From positions 310,001 to 374,000 of the forward strand of contig CAWIBS010000036.1 in NCBI GenBank assembly GCA_963834365.1: a DNA stretch of 64,000 bases. Direction: 5' to 3'. This document shows, piece after piece, positions 37,088 to 46,363 of the stretch. Every line of letters begins with the position of its first letter. Position 1 is the first letter of the stretch. Source of the DNA: CAWJAP01 sp963834365. Its GTDB lineage: Bacteria; Acidobacteriota; Vicinamibacteria; Vicinamibacterales; Vicinamibacteraceae. The position numbers were made by a program, and so were the translations under genes. The notes beneath the pieces were generated by a model. That model was not told where the DNA came from. It worked only from the letters and a program-made list of their open reading frames with translations, and ran no database searches.

Positions 37088-38136
37088 ATGATCATCCGCG
37101 AACAGCTCGAAGCCCGCGAACGAACGCAGCTTGCATCGCAGGCCGCTCACAGCGCTGCCAGCCGGGGCCGCGAGCGTGCCGAGCCCGAGGACAGCATTCG
37201 CCCGGCGTTCCAGCGCGATCGGGATCGCATCGTCCACTCCAAGGCCTTTCGCCGGCTCAAGCACAAGACGCAGGTCTTCTTCTCGCCCGCCGGTGACCAC
37301 TATCGGACGCGGCTCACGCACACCCTCGAGGTGTCGCAGATCGCCCGCACTATTGCCAAGGTTCTGCGCCTGCACGAGGAGCTCACCGAGGCCATCGCGC
37401 TTGGCCACGATCTCGGCCACACGCCGTTTGGCCATGCCGGAGAACGCGTGCTCAACGAACTGGTGCCGGGCGGCTTCAATCACTACGAACAGAGCCTGCG
37501 GATCGTGGACGTGCTCGAGGGCAACGGCCGCGGACTCAATCTCACCTGGGAAGTCCGGAACGGCATCGCGAAGCATTCGAAGGGCAAGCACGGGCTGCCC
37601 GTGGGCTCGTTGCCCGAGCACCGGTCAGCAACGCTCGAGGGCCAGATCGCGCGCGTCGCCGACATCGTCGCGTACGTCAACCATGACATCGACGATGCCG
37701 TGCGGGCCGGGATTCTCACGACCGGAAGACCTGCCCGCCGGGCCGGTCCGCGTGCTCGGGGCGACCTCGTCGCAACGGATCGGGACGATGGTGACCGACG
37801 TGGTCGGGCGCACGCTCGAAGTGCACCTGGCCGAAGTACGGATGAGCGAGCGAGGTCCTTCAGGCGACGCTCGCGCTGCGAGAGTTCCTGTTCGGCGCCG
37901 TCTACGAAAATGACGTCGCCACGGCCGAGTTCAGGAAGGCGGCTGGCATCCTGGGCGGCCTCTGGGAGAAAGTCCGGGAACGCCCGCATGAGTTCCTGGA
38001 CAGGGCGACCATGGCGTCCGAGGGCGTAGACGCCGCCGCCCGCGACTTCGTGGCGGGCATGACCGACCGCTACGCCGTTCGTCTCTACGAGGACCTGTTC
38101 ATTCCCACACCGTGGGTGGAGTTCAGAGGAGGCTAA
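37088..38136 (+). CDS. dgt: Deoxyguanosinetriphosphate triphosphohydrolase-like protein (HD domain)
   Basis: Hydrolyses dGTP or other dNTPs to nucleoside and triphosphate. HD-domain ligands: HYRTRLTHTLEVSQIARTIAK, then ALGHDLGHTPFGHAGE (the HD pair), and VADIVAYVNHDIDDA. FQRDRDRIVHSKAFRRLKHKTQVF is the family N-terminus. The C-terminal half, after frame changes near 37725 and 37850, reads ALREFLFGAVYENDVA and ends VEFRGG at TAA 38134-38136. Length, about 348 aa, fits the short dGTPase-like subfamily. Confidence 0.9.
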
Positions 38137-38290
38137 CTGGGCGACTGGGCGACTGGGCGACAGGCGCGGCGACTGGGGCGGGTGCCGGAGGTGGGCGTCT
38201 CGTCCAGTCACCGAATCGTCCGCCCGGTCGCCCATCCCGAGTCGCCCAGTCCCCGAGTCCGCCCGAGTCGCTCGAGTCGCCCCGTCCCTG
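38137..38290. repeat. GGGCGACTG-word hairpin array
   Basis: Begins at the dgt stop codon. Left: three copies of ctgggcga in strict 8-bp period, then caggcgcggcgactgggg (38137-38180). Right: cagtcaccg, ggtcgccca, gagtcgcccagt, gagtcgctcgagtcgcccc (38205-38284). The same word family occurs at 33160-33376 and 44356-44487. It ends just before a TACACT -10-like hexamer. Confidence 0.8.
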
Positions 38291-38292
38291 TG

Positions 38293-38298
38293 CTACAC
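38293..38298 (+). promoter_or_regulatory. Possible -10 hexamer before yceD
   Basis: TACACT, 27 bp before the GTG at 38326, directly downstream of the repeat array. The same hexamer lies at 11704-11709 (before bamA) and 29915-29920 (after mqnX). No clear -35. Confidence 0.25.
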
Positions 38299-38325
38299 TC
38301 GGTGGTTCGTTTTTCGGGGTGATTC

Positions 38326-38882
38326 GTGACTGAGCGCTCCCTCCCATCGACACAGATTGACCTGAGGGCGGTCCCGGAGCCCGAACTGAGGCTGGACCAG
38401 GAGTTCTCGGGGCGACGACATCCGGACGGACGCGGACGATTTCAGGGTCGTCGGGCCCATCGTCCTGTCGGCGACGCTGCGCAAGCACGACGACCGCTAT
38501 CGGCTCGTCGGGGCCGTCCGAGCGGGGCTGGAGCTTGCGTGCGGCCGCTGCCTGGAGGCGTTCCGGCTGCCCTTGGCGCTGGACGTCGATCTGACGTACG
38601 TGCCGCAGCCGGTCGCCCCGCGTCCCGGCGACGGCGAGATCGAGGTGTCCGACGAGGACCTGGCGACGTCGTTCTACCGCGATCAGGTGCTCGACCTCGG
38701 GGAGATGCTGCGCGAGCAGTTCTATCTCGCGCTGCCGATGCGGCCGTTGTGCCGCGACGACTGCCGCGGACTCTGTCCGCAATGCGGAACCAACCTGAAC
38801 AGCGGCCGCTGCGGGTGCGCAGCCGCAGTGGCAGGATCCGCGGCTGGGCGGACTGAACGCGCTGATCGAGAAAAGAGGTTGA
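38326..38882 (+). CDS. YceD/DUF177 family protein (large rRNA-associated; frameshifted)
   Basis: Precedes rpmF in most bacteria; the family is required for 23S rRNA accumulation in some. LRLDQEFSG..D is the start. RAGLELACGRCLEAFRLPLALDVDLTYVP is the first Cys pair. DLGEMLREQFYLALPMRPLCRDDCRGLCPQCGTNLNSGRCGC is the family's diagnostic cysteine block. Insertions near 38413 and 38820 disturb it. The corrected protein ends LGGLNALIEKRG at the TGA 38880-38882. Start GTG. Confidence 0.85.
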
Positions 38883-38897
38883 CGCGACCGATCGCTC

Positions 38898-38925
38898 GCA
38901 GCTGACAGCTGATAGCTGACAGCCG
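38898..38925. repeat. Heptad tract agctgac/agctgat
   Basis: Four 7-bp words agctgac, agctgat, agctgac, agc in series in the yceD-rpmF gap. AGCT makes each word partly self-complementary. Confidence 0.5.
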
Positions 38926-38942
38926 TTCCCGAAAGCTCACTC

Positions 38943-39122
38943 ATGCCCAATCCCAAACGACGCCATTCCAAGACTCGTACGGCCAAGCGCCGCACCCACG
39001 ACGCGCTGACGCCGGTTGCCCTGGCCCCTGTCCGCAGTGCCAGGAGCTCAAGCCGCCGCACATCGTGTGCCCCAACTGCGGACACTACCGCGGCCGCCAG
39101 GTGCGCGCCGTGCAAGGAATAG
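38943..39122 (+). CDS. rpmF: 50S ribosomal protein L32 (frameshifted)
   Basis: Small zinc-ribbon ribosomal protein. PNPKRRHSKTRTAKRRTHDAL is the classic L32 start. After a one-base loss in a C-run near 39025 it reads PCPQCQELKPPHIVCPNCGHYRGRQV with the CxxC pairs of the zinc ribbon. With one inserted base removed it ends RAVKE at TAG 39120-39122. It follows yceD as usual. plsX and fabH, normally next, are absent; fabD comes after 100 bp. Confidence 0.9.
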   Translation: MPNPKRRHSKTRTAKRRTHDALTPVALAPVRSARSSSRRTSCAPTADTTAAARCAPCKE

Positions 39123-39222
39123 CCACGGCCGATTGGCTCCAACCACCGCGACCCTCGATCTTCAGGGGCAGGCTGGCCCGCGGACGTCACACTGAGCGCG
39201 GCAGCCTGGCCGCATCCAGTAG

Positions 39223-40156
39223 ATGATTGCGTTCGTCTTCCCAGGACAGGGATCGCAGAGGGTCGGGATGGGCCGCGACCTCGCCGCGGCGGAGCCCATC
39301 GTCCGCGCGACGTTCGCCGAGGCTGACGCCGCGCTCGGCGAGCCGCTCAGCCGCCTCTGCTTCGAGGGGCCCGAGGAGCAGTTGACGCTCACCGAGCACA
39401 CGCAGCCCGCGATTCTCACGGCCAGCGTCGCCATCTATCGGCTGCTCGCTGAACGCGGGTGGACGCCGGACTTCTATGCCGGGCACAGCCTCGGCGAGTA
39501 CAGCGCGCACGTCTGTGCCGGCACGATGGGCTTTGCCGACGCCGTGCGCATCGTGCGGGCTCGGGGACGATTCATGCAGGAGGCCGTGCCCGTGGGGACG
39601 GGTGCGATGGCTGCGATCCTCGGTCTCGACGAGTCGAGCGGTTGCCGCGGCCTGCGAGGAGGCCGCGCAGGGCGAGGTCGTGTCGCCTGCGAACCTGAAT
39701 GCGCCGGGGCAGGTCGTGATTGCCGGAACGCAGCGCGGCGGTCGAGCGCGCGGGCGTGGCGGCCAGGGCACGCGGGGCCAGACGGGTGATTCCGCTGCCG
39801 GTGAGCGCGCCGTTCCACTGCGCGCTGATGAAGCCTGCCGAGGATGCGGCTGGCGCCCGAGCTTCGCGCGCTGACGGTCCACGATCCGCGGCGGCCCGTC
39901 GTGGCCAACGTCGATGCCGAGCCGAAGCGACGCGGGCGCGGACGCGATCGAGGCGCTGGTGCGGCAGGTATCGGGCGCCGTGCGCTGGGAGGCGGTGGTC
40001 CGGCGCCTTGCATCCGAGGGCGTCCGCACGTATGTTGAAGTGGGTCCGGGCACTGTTCTAACGGGGCTGGGGCGCAAGATCGACCGCGAAGCGCGAACGA
40101 TCAACATTGACGACGCCGCCGGGCTGGACGCGCTGGCTGCCGTCATGGGTTCCTGA
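39223..40156 (+). CDS. fabD: Malonyl-CoA:ACP transacylase FabD (frameshifted)
   Basis: Loads malonyl onto ACP for fatty-acid elongation. FVFPGQGSQRVGMGRDL is the family start, and GHSLGEYSAHVCAG carries the nucleophilic Ser. GAMAAILGLD, the NLNAPGQVVIAG block, PVSAPFHCALM (the active-site His) and FVEVGPGTVLTGLGRKI-like end follow in corrected frames. Insertions near 39642, 39733, 39755, 39838 and 39930 break it. It heads fabD-fabG-acpP-fabF. Confidence 0.92.
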
Positions 40157-40216
40157 CCTCGGATCGCGACTGACCCAGCCGTCCAGCGCCCACTCGCGCT
40201 TCCGGACGCCATCCTC

Positions 40217-40962
40217 ATGCAACTCGATCTCAGCGGCCGTGTGGCCATCGTGACTGGCGCCTCGCGCGGAATCGGCAAGGCGATTGCGGTCACCCTCGCC
40301 GCGGGCGGGCGCTCAGGTGTGTGCGGTCGCGCGTGGCGACCATGCCGCCGACCGTGGCGAACGAGATCGCGGCCGGCGGCGGACAGGCCGTCGGCCTGTC
40401 GGCCGATCTCACGGACGCGGCGTCGATCGACGCGCTGGTCCGCGGGGTGCAGGACCGCTTCCAGCGGCTCGACATCCTCGTGAACAATGCCGGCATCACG
40501 CGCGATCAGCTGCTGCTGCGGATGAAGCGCGAGGATTGGGATGCCGTCATCCAGACCAACCTGACCGGCGCGTTCCTGGTCTCGCAGGCGGCCATCAAGC
40601 TGATGGTCAGGCAGCGCTACGGGCGGATCGTGAGCATCAGCTCGGTCGTCGGGCAGACCGGCAACCCCGGGCAGGCCAACTACGCGGCGTCGAAGGCCGG
40701 GCTCATCGGCTTTTCGAAGGCGATGGCTCGAGAAGTCGCGTCCCGGAACATCACGGTGAACGTCGTCGCGCCCGGCTTCATCGACACGGACATGACCCGG
40801 GCGGTCGCCGAGGCCGTCCGGCAGGAGTGGATCAAGGGGATTCCGCTCGGGCGGCTCGGCACGCCCGAGGACATCGCCGGCGCAGTGTGTTTCCTGGCGT
40901 CGGATGCGGCAGCGTATATTACTGGGCACGTGCTGGCGGTCAACGGCGGCATGTACTGCTAG
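40217..40962 (+). CDS. fabG: 3-oxoacyl-[ACP] reductase FabG (frameshifted near 5' end)
   Basis: NADPH-dependent reduction of 3-oxoacyl-ACP, short-chain dehydrogenase fold. VAIVTGASRGIGKAIAVTLA is the cofactor motif. DILVNNAGITRDQLLLRM, IVSISSVVGQTGNPGQANYAASKAGLIGFSKAMAREVASRNITVNVVAPGFIDTDMT contains the catalytic Ser, Tyr and Lys with perfect spacing. YITGHVLAVNGGMYC ends it. Two insertions near 40305 and 40345 disrupt the first helix. Start ATG 40217. Confidence 0.94.
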
Positions 40963-40971
40963 GAGGACTCG

Positions 40972-41214
40972 ATGGCGGTAGCAGACAAGGTCAAGAGCAT
41001 CATCGTGGAGCAGCTCGGGGTGGACGAGGAAGAAGTGACGCCGGACGCGTCGTTCGTGGACGATCTCGGCGCCGACTCGCTCGACGTGGTGGAGCTCGTG
41101 ATGGCCTTCGAGGAGGAGTTCGGGATCGAGATTCCGGACGAGGACGCCGAGAAGATCACGCGGGTGCGCGAGGCCGTCGACTACATCGATCAGCACGCCA
41201 AGGCCAAGAAGTAG
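40972..41214 (+). CDS. acpP: Acyl carrier protein
   Basis: 80 aa, acidic. The phosphopantetheine site is DLGADSLDVVELVMAFEEEFGIEIPDED. N-terminal VKSIIVEQLGVDEEEV and C-terminal TRVREAVDYIDQHAKA are standard. Ribosome site AGGAGG at about 40962-40967. Intact frame; strongly conserved gene order after fabG. Confidence 0.97.
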   Translation: MAVADKVKSIIVEQLGVDEEEVTPDASFVDDLGADSLDVVELVMAFEEEFGIEIPDEDAEKITRVREAVDYIDQHAKAKK

Positions 41215-41235
41215 GCGCCGCCGGCCGGGCGGCGC
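41215..41235 (+). terminator. GC hairpin directly after acpP
   Basis: gcgccgcc, 5-nt loop ggccg, ggcggcgc: a perfect 8-bp stem starting on the base after the stop codon. No T-run. It may protect the abundant acpP message or attenuate into fabF. Confidence 0.45.
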
Positions 41236-41310
41236 GGGGACTCGCGCGGCCATGCCAGGCGGCCTCGAGCGGGCCGCCGTGTCGGATCGCGGGCATCTCA
41301 GGGAGGCGGT

Positions 41311-42552
41311 TTGAGCAGGCGCGTCGTCGTCACGGGAATCGGGCTGGTGTCGTCGCTCGGGATCGGCACCGAGGCCAACTGGCAGTCGCTGTGCGCGGGG
41401 CGGAGCGGCATCGGGCGGGTCTCGCGCTTCGACATCTCCCAGTTCGCGTGCCAGATCGCCGGCGAAGTGCAGGGCTTCGATCCGCTGACCTTCATCGAGA
41501 AGAAAGACGTCAAGAAGATGGACGTCTTCATCCAGTATGCGATTGCCGCGACGGAGTTCGCGATGGCCAGCGCGGCCCTGACGATTTCGCCGGCGCTGGC
41601 GCCCAGAATCGGCGTCTTCATCGCCTCGGGCATCGGCGGCTTCGGCACCATCGAGCGCGAGCACAAGGCCTATCTCGAGGGCGGCCCGCGCCGCATCTCG
41701 CCGTTCTTCATTCCCTCGGCCATCATCAACCTCGCGGCGGGCCAGGTCTCGATCCGGTTCGGGGCCAAGGGTCCGAACTCGGCGACCTGCACCGCCTGTT
41801 CCGCGTCCGCCCACGCCATCGGCGATGCCTACGAGATCATCAAGCGGGGCGCCGCCGACGCGATGATTGCCGGCGGATCGGAAGCGGCCATCACGCCGAT
41901 GGGCATCGGCGGGTTCGCGGCGATGCGTGCCCTGTCGACGCGGAACGACGAGCCGCAGCGTGCCAGCCGTCCCTTCGATCGGGACCGCGACGGGTTCGTC
42001 ATCGGCGAGGGCGCCGGGGTCCTCGTGCTGGAGGCGCTCGAGATCGCCGTCGCCCGCGGGGCGCCGGTGTTTGCCGAGATGGTCGGCTACGGCATGTCGG
42101 GGGACGCGTACCACATCACCGCGCCGTCCGAGGACGGCGACGGGGGCACCCGGGTGATGCGCAACGCCATTCAAAGCGGCGGGATCGCGCCGCAGGACGT
42201 GCAGTACATCAACGCGCACGGCACCTCCACCCCGCACAACGATCGCCTGGAGACCCTCGCGATCAAGAAGTGCTTCGGCGACCACGCCAGCCGACTGCTC
42301 GTTTCCTCCTCCAAGTCGATGCACGGCCATCTGCTCGGCGCCGCCGGCGGACTCGAAGCCGGCATAACCGCACTGGCGCTGCACAACCAGAAGGTGCCGC
42401 CGACGATCAACCTCGATCATCCCGACGACGGCTGCGACCTCGACTACGTGCCGCATACCGCGCGGGAGGCGTCGGTCACCTACGCGCTGTCGAACTCGTT
42501 CGGCTTCGGCGGGACCAATGCGGCGCTGCTGTTCAAGAAGTATGAGAGCTGA
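41311..42552 (+). CDS. fabF: 3-oxoacyl-[ACP] synthase II FabF
   Basis: Condensing enzyme of fatty-acid elongation, 413 aa, intact. RRVVVTGIGLVSSLGIGTEANW is the usual start. The active-site Cys is in TCTACSASAHAIGDA; the two His are in NAHGTSTPHND and SSKSMHGHLLGAAGG. NSFGFGGTNAALLF ends the fold. The start is TTG at 41311, after GGGAGGCGG; no ATG fits as well. Confidence 0.95.
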   Translation: MSRRVVVTGIGLVSSLGIGTEANWQSLCAGRSGIGRVSRFDISQFACQIAGEVQGFDPLTFIEKKDVKKMDVFIQYAIAATEFAMASAALTISPALAPRIGVFIASGIGGFGTIEREHKAYLEGGPRRISPFFIPSAIINLAAGQVSIRFGAKGPNSATCTACSASAHAIGDAYEIIKRGAADAMIAGGSEAAITPMGIGGFAAMRALSTRNDEPQRASRPFDRDRDGFVIGEGAGVLVLEALEIAVARGAPVFAEMVGYGMSGDAYHITAPSEDGDGGTRVMRNAIQSGGIAPQDVQYINAHGTSTPHNDRLETLAIKKCFGDHASRLLVSSSKSMHGHLLGAAGGLEAGITALALHNQKVPPTINLDHPDDGCDLDYVPHTAREASVTYALSNSFGFGGTNAALLFKKYES

Positions 42553-42591
42553 GCCATCGGCGGTTGGTTCGATCCCGCAACCTCCCACCCC

Positions 42592-43353
42592 ATGAAGATC
42601 GCCGTCTGCCTCAAACAGGTCGTCACCCGCGAAGGGCCGGTGCGCCTCGACGAGGAGCAGCGATGGATTCGCGATCAGGGCGCCAGCTTCGAGCTGAACG
42701 AACCCGATGCCTACGCGCTCGAGGAAGCGCTCCGGCTGAAGGAGAAGCTCGGCGGGGAGGTGATCGCCATCTCGGCCGGTCCGGTGCGCGTGACCCAGGC
42801 GCTTCGTGAGGCGCTCGCCCGCGGCGCCGACCGCGCGATCCACGTGCACGGCGACGGCCTTGCCCGCGCCGACGCGTTTGCCGTCGCCGCGGCGCTCGCC
42901 GCCGCGCTCCGCGAGGAGGACGTGGCACTGGTCCTCACGGGCCTGCAATCCGACGATCAGGGCTTCGCGCAGGTCGGCGTGGTGCTCGCCGAACTGCTCG
43001 GCATGGCGCACGCGACCATCATCATGGACGTCGAAGCGCAGGGCGATCGGCTGCGGGTGAAGCGCGAGCTCGAGGGGGGATGGTTTCAGTGGGTGAGTCT
43101 GCCCCTCCCGGCGCTCCTCACGATTCAGAGCGGCATCAACCAGCTGCGCTACGCGACGCTCAAGGGGATCATGGCCGCCAAGAAGAAGGAGATTCGCGTC
43201 GTCGCCGCGCCTGCCTCGCCGGCGGCGAAGGTCGAGATTCTCGCGCTGCGCACGCCACAGAAGACCAAGCAGACGACGCTGCTCACCGGGACGCCAGTCG
43301 AAGCCGCCAGGGCGCTGGTGCGCGCGTTGCGCGAGGACGCGCGTGTGTTCTGA
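42592..43353 (+). CDS. etfB: Electron transfer flavoprotein subunit beta
   Basis: Small ETF subunit, 253 aa. KIAVCLKQVVTREGPVRLDEEQRWIRDQG, NEPDAYALEEALRLKEKLGGEVIAISAGP, ALREALARGADRAIHV, then VLTGLQSDDQGFAQVGVVLAELLGMAHAT, the family core with the AMP site region. The tail TLKGIMAAKKKEI is typical. ETF accepts electrons from acyl-CoA dehydrogenases. etfA and etfD follow. Confidence 0.94.
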   Translation: MKIAVCLKQVVTREGPVRLDEEQRWIRDQGASFELNEPDAYALEEALRLKEKLGGEVIAISAGPVRVTQALREALARGADRAIHVHGDGLARADAFAVAAALAAALREEDVALVLTGLQSDDQGFAQVGVVLAELLGMAHATIIMDVEAQGDRLRVKRELEGGWFQWVSLPLPALLTIQSGINQLRYATLKGIMAAKKKEIRVVAAPASPAAKVEILALRTPQKTKQTTLLTGTPVEAARALVRALREDARVF

Positions 43354-43392
43354 GCCACGGACGGATCGGAGACGTTCGGACGTAGCCCACAC

Positions 43393-44355
43393 ATGATCCT
43401 CGTCCTTGCGGAACAGCTTGACGGCAAGCTCGTGCGAGCGAGCTGGGAGGCGATCGTCGCCGCTCAGCACGCAGGTGGTTCGATCAAGGTCGCCGTCCTC
43501 GGACAGAACGTCGGGTCGATCGCCTCGGAGCTCGCGGCAGCGGCCGCCGACGAGGTCCTCGCGGTCGAGTCTCCGGCCCTCGCCCAGTACACCGCCGATG
43601 GCTATGTGACAGCGGTGTGCGGGCTGATTGAGGCCGAGGGCCCGGCGCACGTCTTCGCCGCGCACACCTACCAGACGCGGGATTTCCTGCCGCGCGTGGC
43701 GGCGCGCCTCGACCGCGCGCTGGCCACCGACGCGATCGGCCTCCGGACCGAAGGCAACGGGATCGTCGTGCAGCGCCCCATGTTCCAGGCGAAGCTGGTC
43801 GCCGACGTGGCGCTGGCGGGTCCGCCGCCTCATTTCGTCACGTTCCAGCTGGGTGCGTTCCGCCTCGACGCGCTCGCGCGAGGCGCCTCGGCGGCGCCAG
43901 TGCGCGCCGCCCCGGCGGCCGTCGACGCGTCGGCCATTCGCCAGCGTCCCGAGGCGCCTTATCAGGAGGCGAAGCAAGCGGTCGATTTGACCCAGGCCGC
44001 GCGCATCGTCTCGGTTGGCCGCGGCATCAAGGGACCGGAGCACATCGCGCTCGCACAGGCGCTGGCGGCAGCGCTCGGCGCCGAGCTGGCGGCGTCGCGC
44101 CCGATCTGCGATGCCGGATGGCTGCCCATGGATCGGCAGGTCGGCAGCTCCGGCCAGACCGTCGCGCCGAAGCTCTATCTCGCGCTCGGCATCTCCGGCG
44201 CCATCCAGCACGTCGTCGGCATGAAGGGCGCGCGGACGATCGTCGCGATCAACAAGGACGGCGAGGCGCCGATCTTCGAGATCGCGGACTACGGAATCGT
44301 CGGCGATCTGTTCGAGATCGTGCCGGCGATCATCGAAGCACTGAAGGGGGAGTAG
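43393..44355 (+). CDS. etfA: Electron transfer flavoprotein subunit alpha
   Basis: FAD-binding ETF subunit, 320 aa. ILVLAEQLDGKLVRASWEAI at the start. The C-terminal FAD domain shows VSVGRGIKGPEHI, ELAASRPICDAGWLPMDRQVGSSGQTVAPKLYLALGISGAIQHVVGMKGARTIVAINKDGEAPIFEIADYGIVGDLFEIVP, essentially the full family signature. Intact frame. 39 bp after etfB. Confidence 0.95.
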   Translation: MILVLAEQLDGKLVRASWEAIVAAQHAGGSIKVAVLGQNVGSIASELAAAAADEVLAVESPALAQYTADGYVTAVCGLIEAEGPAHVFAAHTYQTRDFLPRVAARLDRALATDAIGLRTEGNGIVVQRPMFQAKLVADVALAGPPPHFVTFQLGAFRLDALARGASAAPVRAAPAAVDASAIRQRPEAPYQEAKQAVDLTQAARIVSVGRGIKGPEHIALAQALAAALGAELAASRPICDAGWLPMDRQVGSSGQTVAPKLYLALGISGAIQHVVGMKGARTIVAINKDGEAPIFEIADYGIVGDLFEIVPAIIEALKGE

Positions 44356-44487
44356 GCGACTGGGCGACTCGGCGACTGGGCGACTCGCCGGGTCGCCCAA
44401 GTTGGCCCTGCCGCCCAAGTCGACGCAGGTCGCCCAAGTCGCCCAGGTCGCCGAGTCGCCCAAGTCGCCGAGTCGCCCAAGTCGCCA
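44356..44487. repeat. GGGCGACTG-word hairpin array
   Basis: Starts right after the etfA stop and ends at the etfD ATG. Left: gcgactgggcgactc twice (44356-44390). Right: repeated gtcgcccaa / gtcgccgag words (44391-44487). Nearly all of the 132 bp is repeat. The last copy abuts the etfD start, leaving no normal Shine-Dalgarno sequence. Confidence 0.8.
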
Positions 44488-46363
44488 ATGGAAATCTGGC
44501 TCTTCCGAATACTCGTCGTGGTCGTCGCGACGCTCTTCGTCAGCCAGATGCTGACCCGCTATCGGCTCGTCGCCCGAGCCAAGGACAATCTCGATCTCGC
44601 CAATCTCGGTTCGAGGGTCGGCCGGTTCGTCTCCGAGATCGTGTTCCAGTCGAAGACGATCCGGGACAAACCGCTCGTCGGCATCGCGCACCTGTTCGTG
44701 TTCTGGGGATTCTGTGCCTTTGCCGGCTACACGACGGTCGAAGCGCTGAAGGGGCTCGGCATCGCCGATCTCACCACTCACGTGTGGTTCCGCAAGTATG
44801 AGTTGGCGCTGGTCCCGTTTGCAGTAGCAGTGCTCGGCGGGATCGTGTTGCTGGCAATCCGCCGGGGACTTCTGCGCCCGCCCGAGCTCGGTGTGCGCGT
44901 CTCGAAGGAGTCGCTGCTCATCAGCGTCTTCATCGCCACGCTGATGATCACCTTCCTCGTGGATGCGGCCGGCGCCCACGAGGGCGTCCAGGTCGCTCAG
45001 GTGCCGGCCGAGCGTCTCAACTGGTGGGCGCACATGCTGGTGATCCTCGTGTTCACCGCGCTCATCCCCAACTCCAAGCACCTGCATCTGCTGCTCTCGC
45101 CGGCGACCGTCTTCCTGCGCTCGCCGATCCTCGGCACCGTGCCGAAGCTCGACTTCGAGAAGGAGGAGGTCGGCCTCGAGACGGTGAAGGATCTCGAGCG
45201 CAAGCAGGTGTTGGACGCGTTCACCTGCGTCGAATGCGGCCGCTGCCAGGAGAACTGTCCGGCGTTTGCCACCGGCAAGAAGCTCAATCCCAAGGTCCTC
45301 ATCCTGCAGAACGAGGAGGCGCTGCTGGCGGGGAGGCACGATCTCAAGCTCGCCAATCGTCTACGACCCGACCGTGCTCTGGCAATGCACGACCTGCGGG
45401 GCGTGTCAGAACCAGTGTCCCGTCGGCGTCGAGCATCTGCCGGTCATCATTGGCGCGCGACGCGGTCTGGTGTCGAATGGCGAGGCCCCGGAGTTCCTCG
45501 GCCCCGTCTTCAACAATCTCGAGCGCCGCGGCAACATCTGGGGCTTGCTCTACGAGCAGCGCCAGAAGTTCCTCACGGCTGCCGGCGTCGAACGCTTCGA
45601 CAAGACCAGGCACACGCATCTCGTGTGGCTGGGCTGCGCCGGCGCGTTCGAGGCCGACTACCAGAAGTCTTTGCGCGCCCTGTTCGACATTCTTCGCGCG
45701 AAGGGCGTCCGATTCGGCGCGCTCGAGAAGGAGCGGTGCACCGGCGACGTGGCCAAACGCGCCGGCAACGAGTACATGTTCCAGGAGCTCGCGAACCAGA
45801 ACGTGGAGGACTTGAAGGCAAGCGGAGCGACCACCGTCGTCACGTCCTGTCCGCATTGTCTGAAGACGCTGGGTCACGACTATCGGGAGTTCGGAATGGA
45901 GGCCGGCGTCGTGCATTCCTCGACGCTCGTGAACGAGCTGACGCGGGGCATGGCGGTCGAACGGCGGGAGACCGTGACGTATCACAATCCGTGCTATCTC
46001 GGTCGCTACGCCGGCGAGGTGGACGCGCCGCGGGCGCTGCTCACGCGCTTCGGCGCCGAGGTCGCCGAACCGGTGCGCTCGCGCGACAATCCGTTCTGCT
46101 GCGGCGCCGGCGGCGGGCTGCTCTTCGAGGAGCATGAGCAGGGGAAGCGCATCAGCCAGGAGCGCTTCGAGCAGCTCCAGGCGACCGGGGCGGGCAAGAT
46201 CGTCATGGCGTGCCCGTTCTGCTCGATCATGCTCAAGGGCGCCCAGGCCAGCACCAACGCCACGGTGCAGCTGACCGACGTGATGTCGTACGTGGCCGCG
46301 AACCTGCCGCCCTCGGACGAGCCGAGATCTCCGGACCCGGGCGATGCCTCCGGCCAACGGTGA
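44488..46363 (+). CDS. ETF:menaquinone oxidoreductase-type Fe-S membrane protein (EtfD-like; one frameshift)
   Basis: About 624 aa. N-terminal half: membrane helices (IWLFRILVVVVATLFVS, AHLFVFWGFCAFAGY, LVPFAVAVLGGIVLLA, LLISVFIATLMITFLVDAA, MLVILVFTALIP) like nitrate reductase gamma subunits. Then a ferredoxin domain with CVECGRCQENCP and, after an insertion near 45357, CTTCGACQNQCPVGVEHL. C-terminal: CCG-type repeats as in HdrD/GlpC (TSCPHCLKTLGHDY; NPFCCGAGGG and ACPFC). This layout matches EtfD, which moves electrons from ETF to menaquinone. It sits right after etfBA. Confidence 0.86.

Noticed and set aside
39187..45339. An uninterrupted minus-strand frame of about 2,050 codons opposite fabD to etfD.
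   Set aside because: Composition is Arg/Glu/Gly/Leu-rich with no domain motif, and the plus strand carries seven clear families there. Long antisense frames arise from high GC at third positions.
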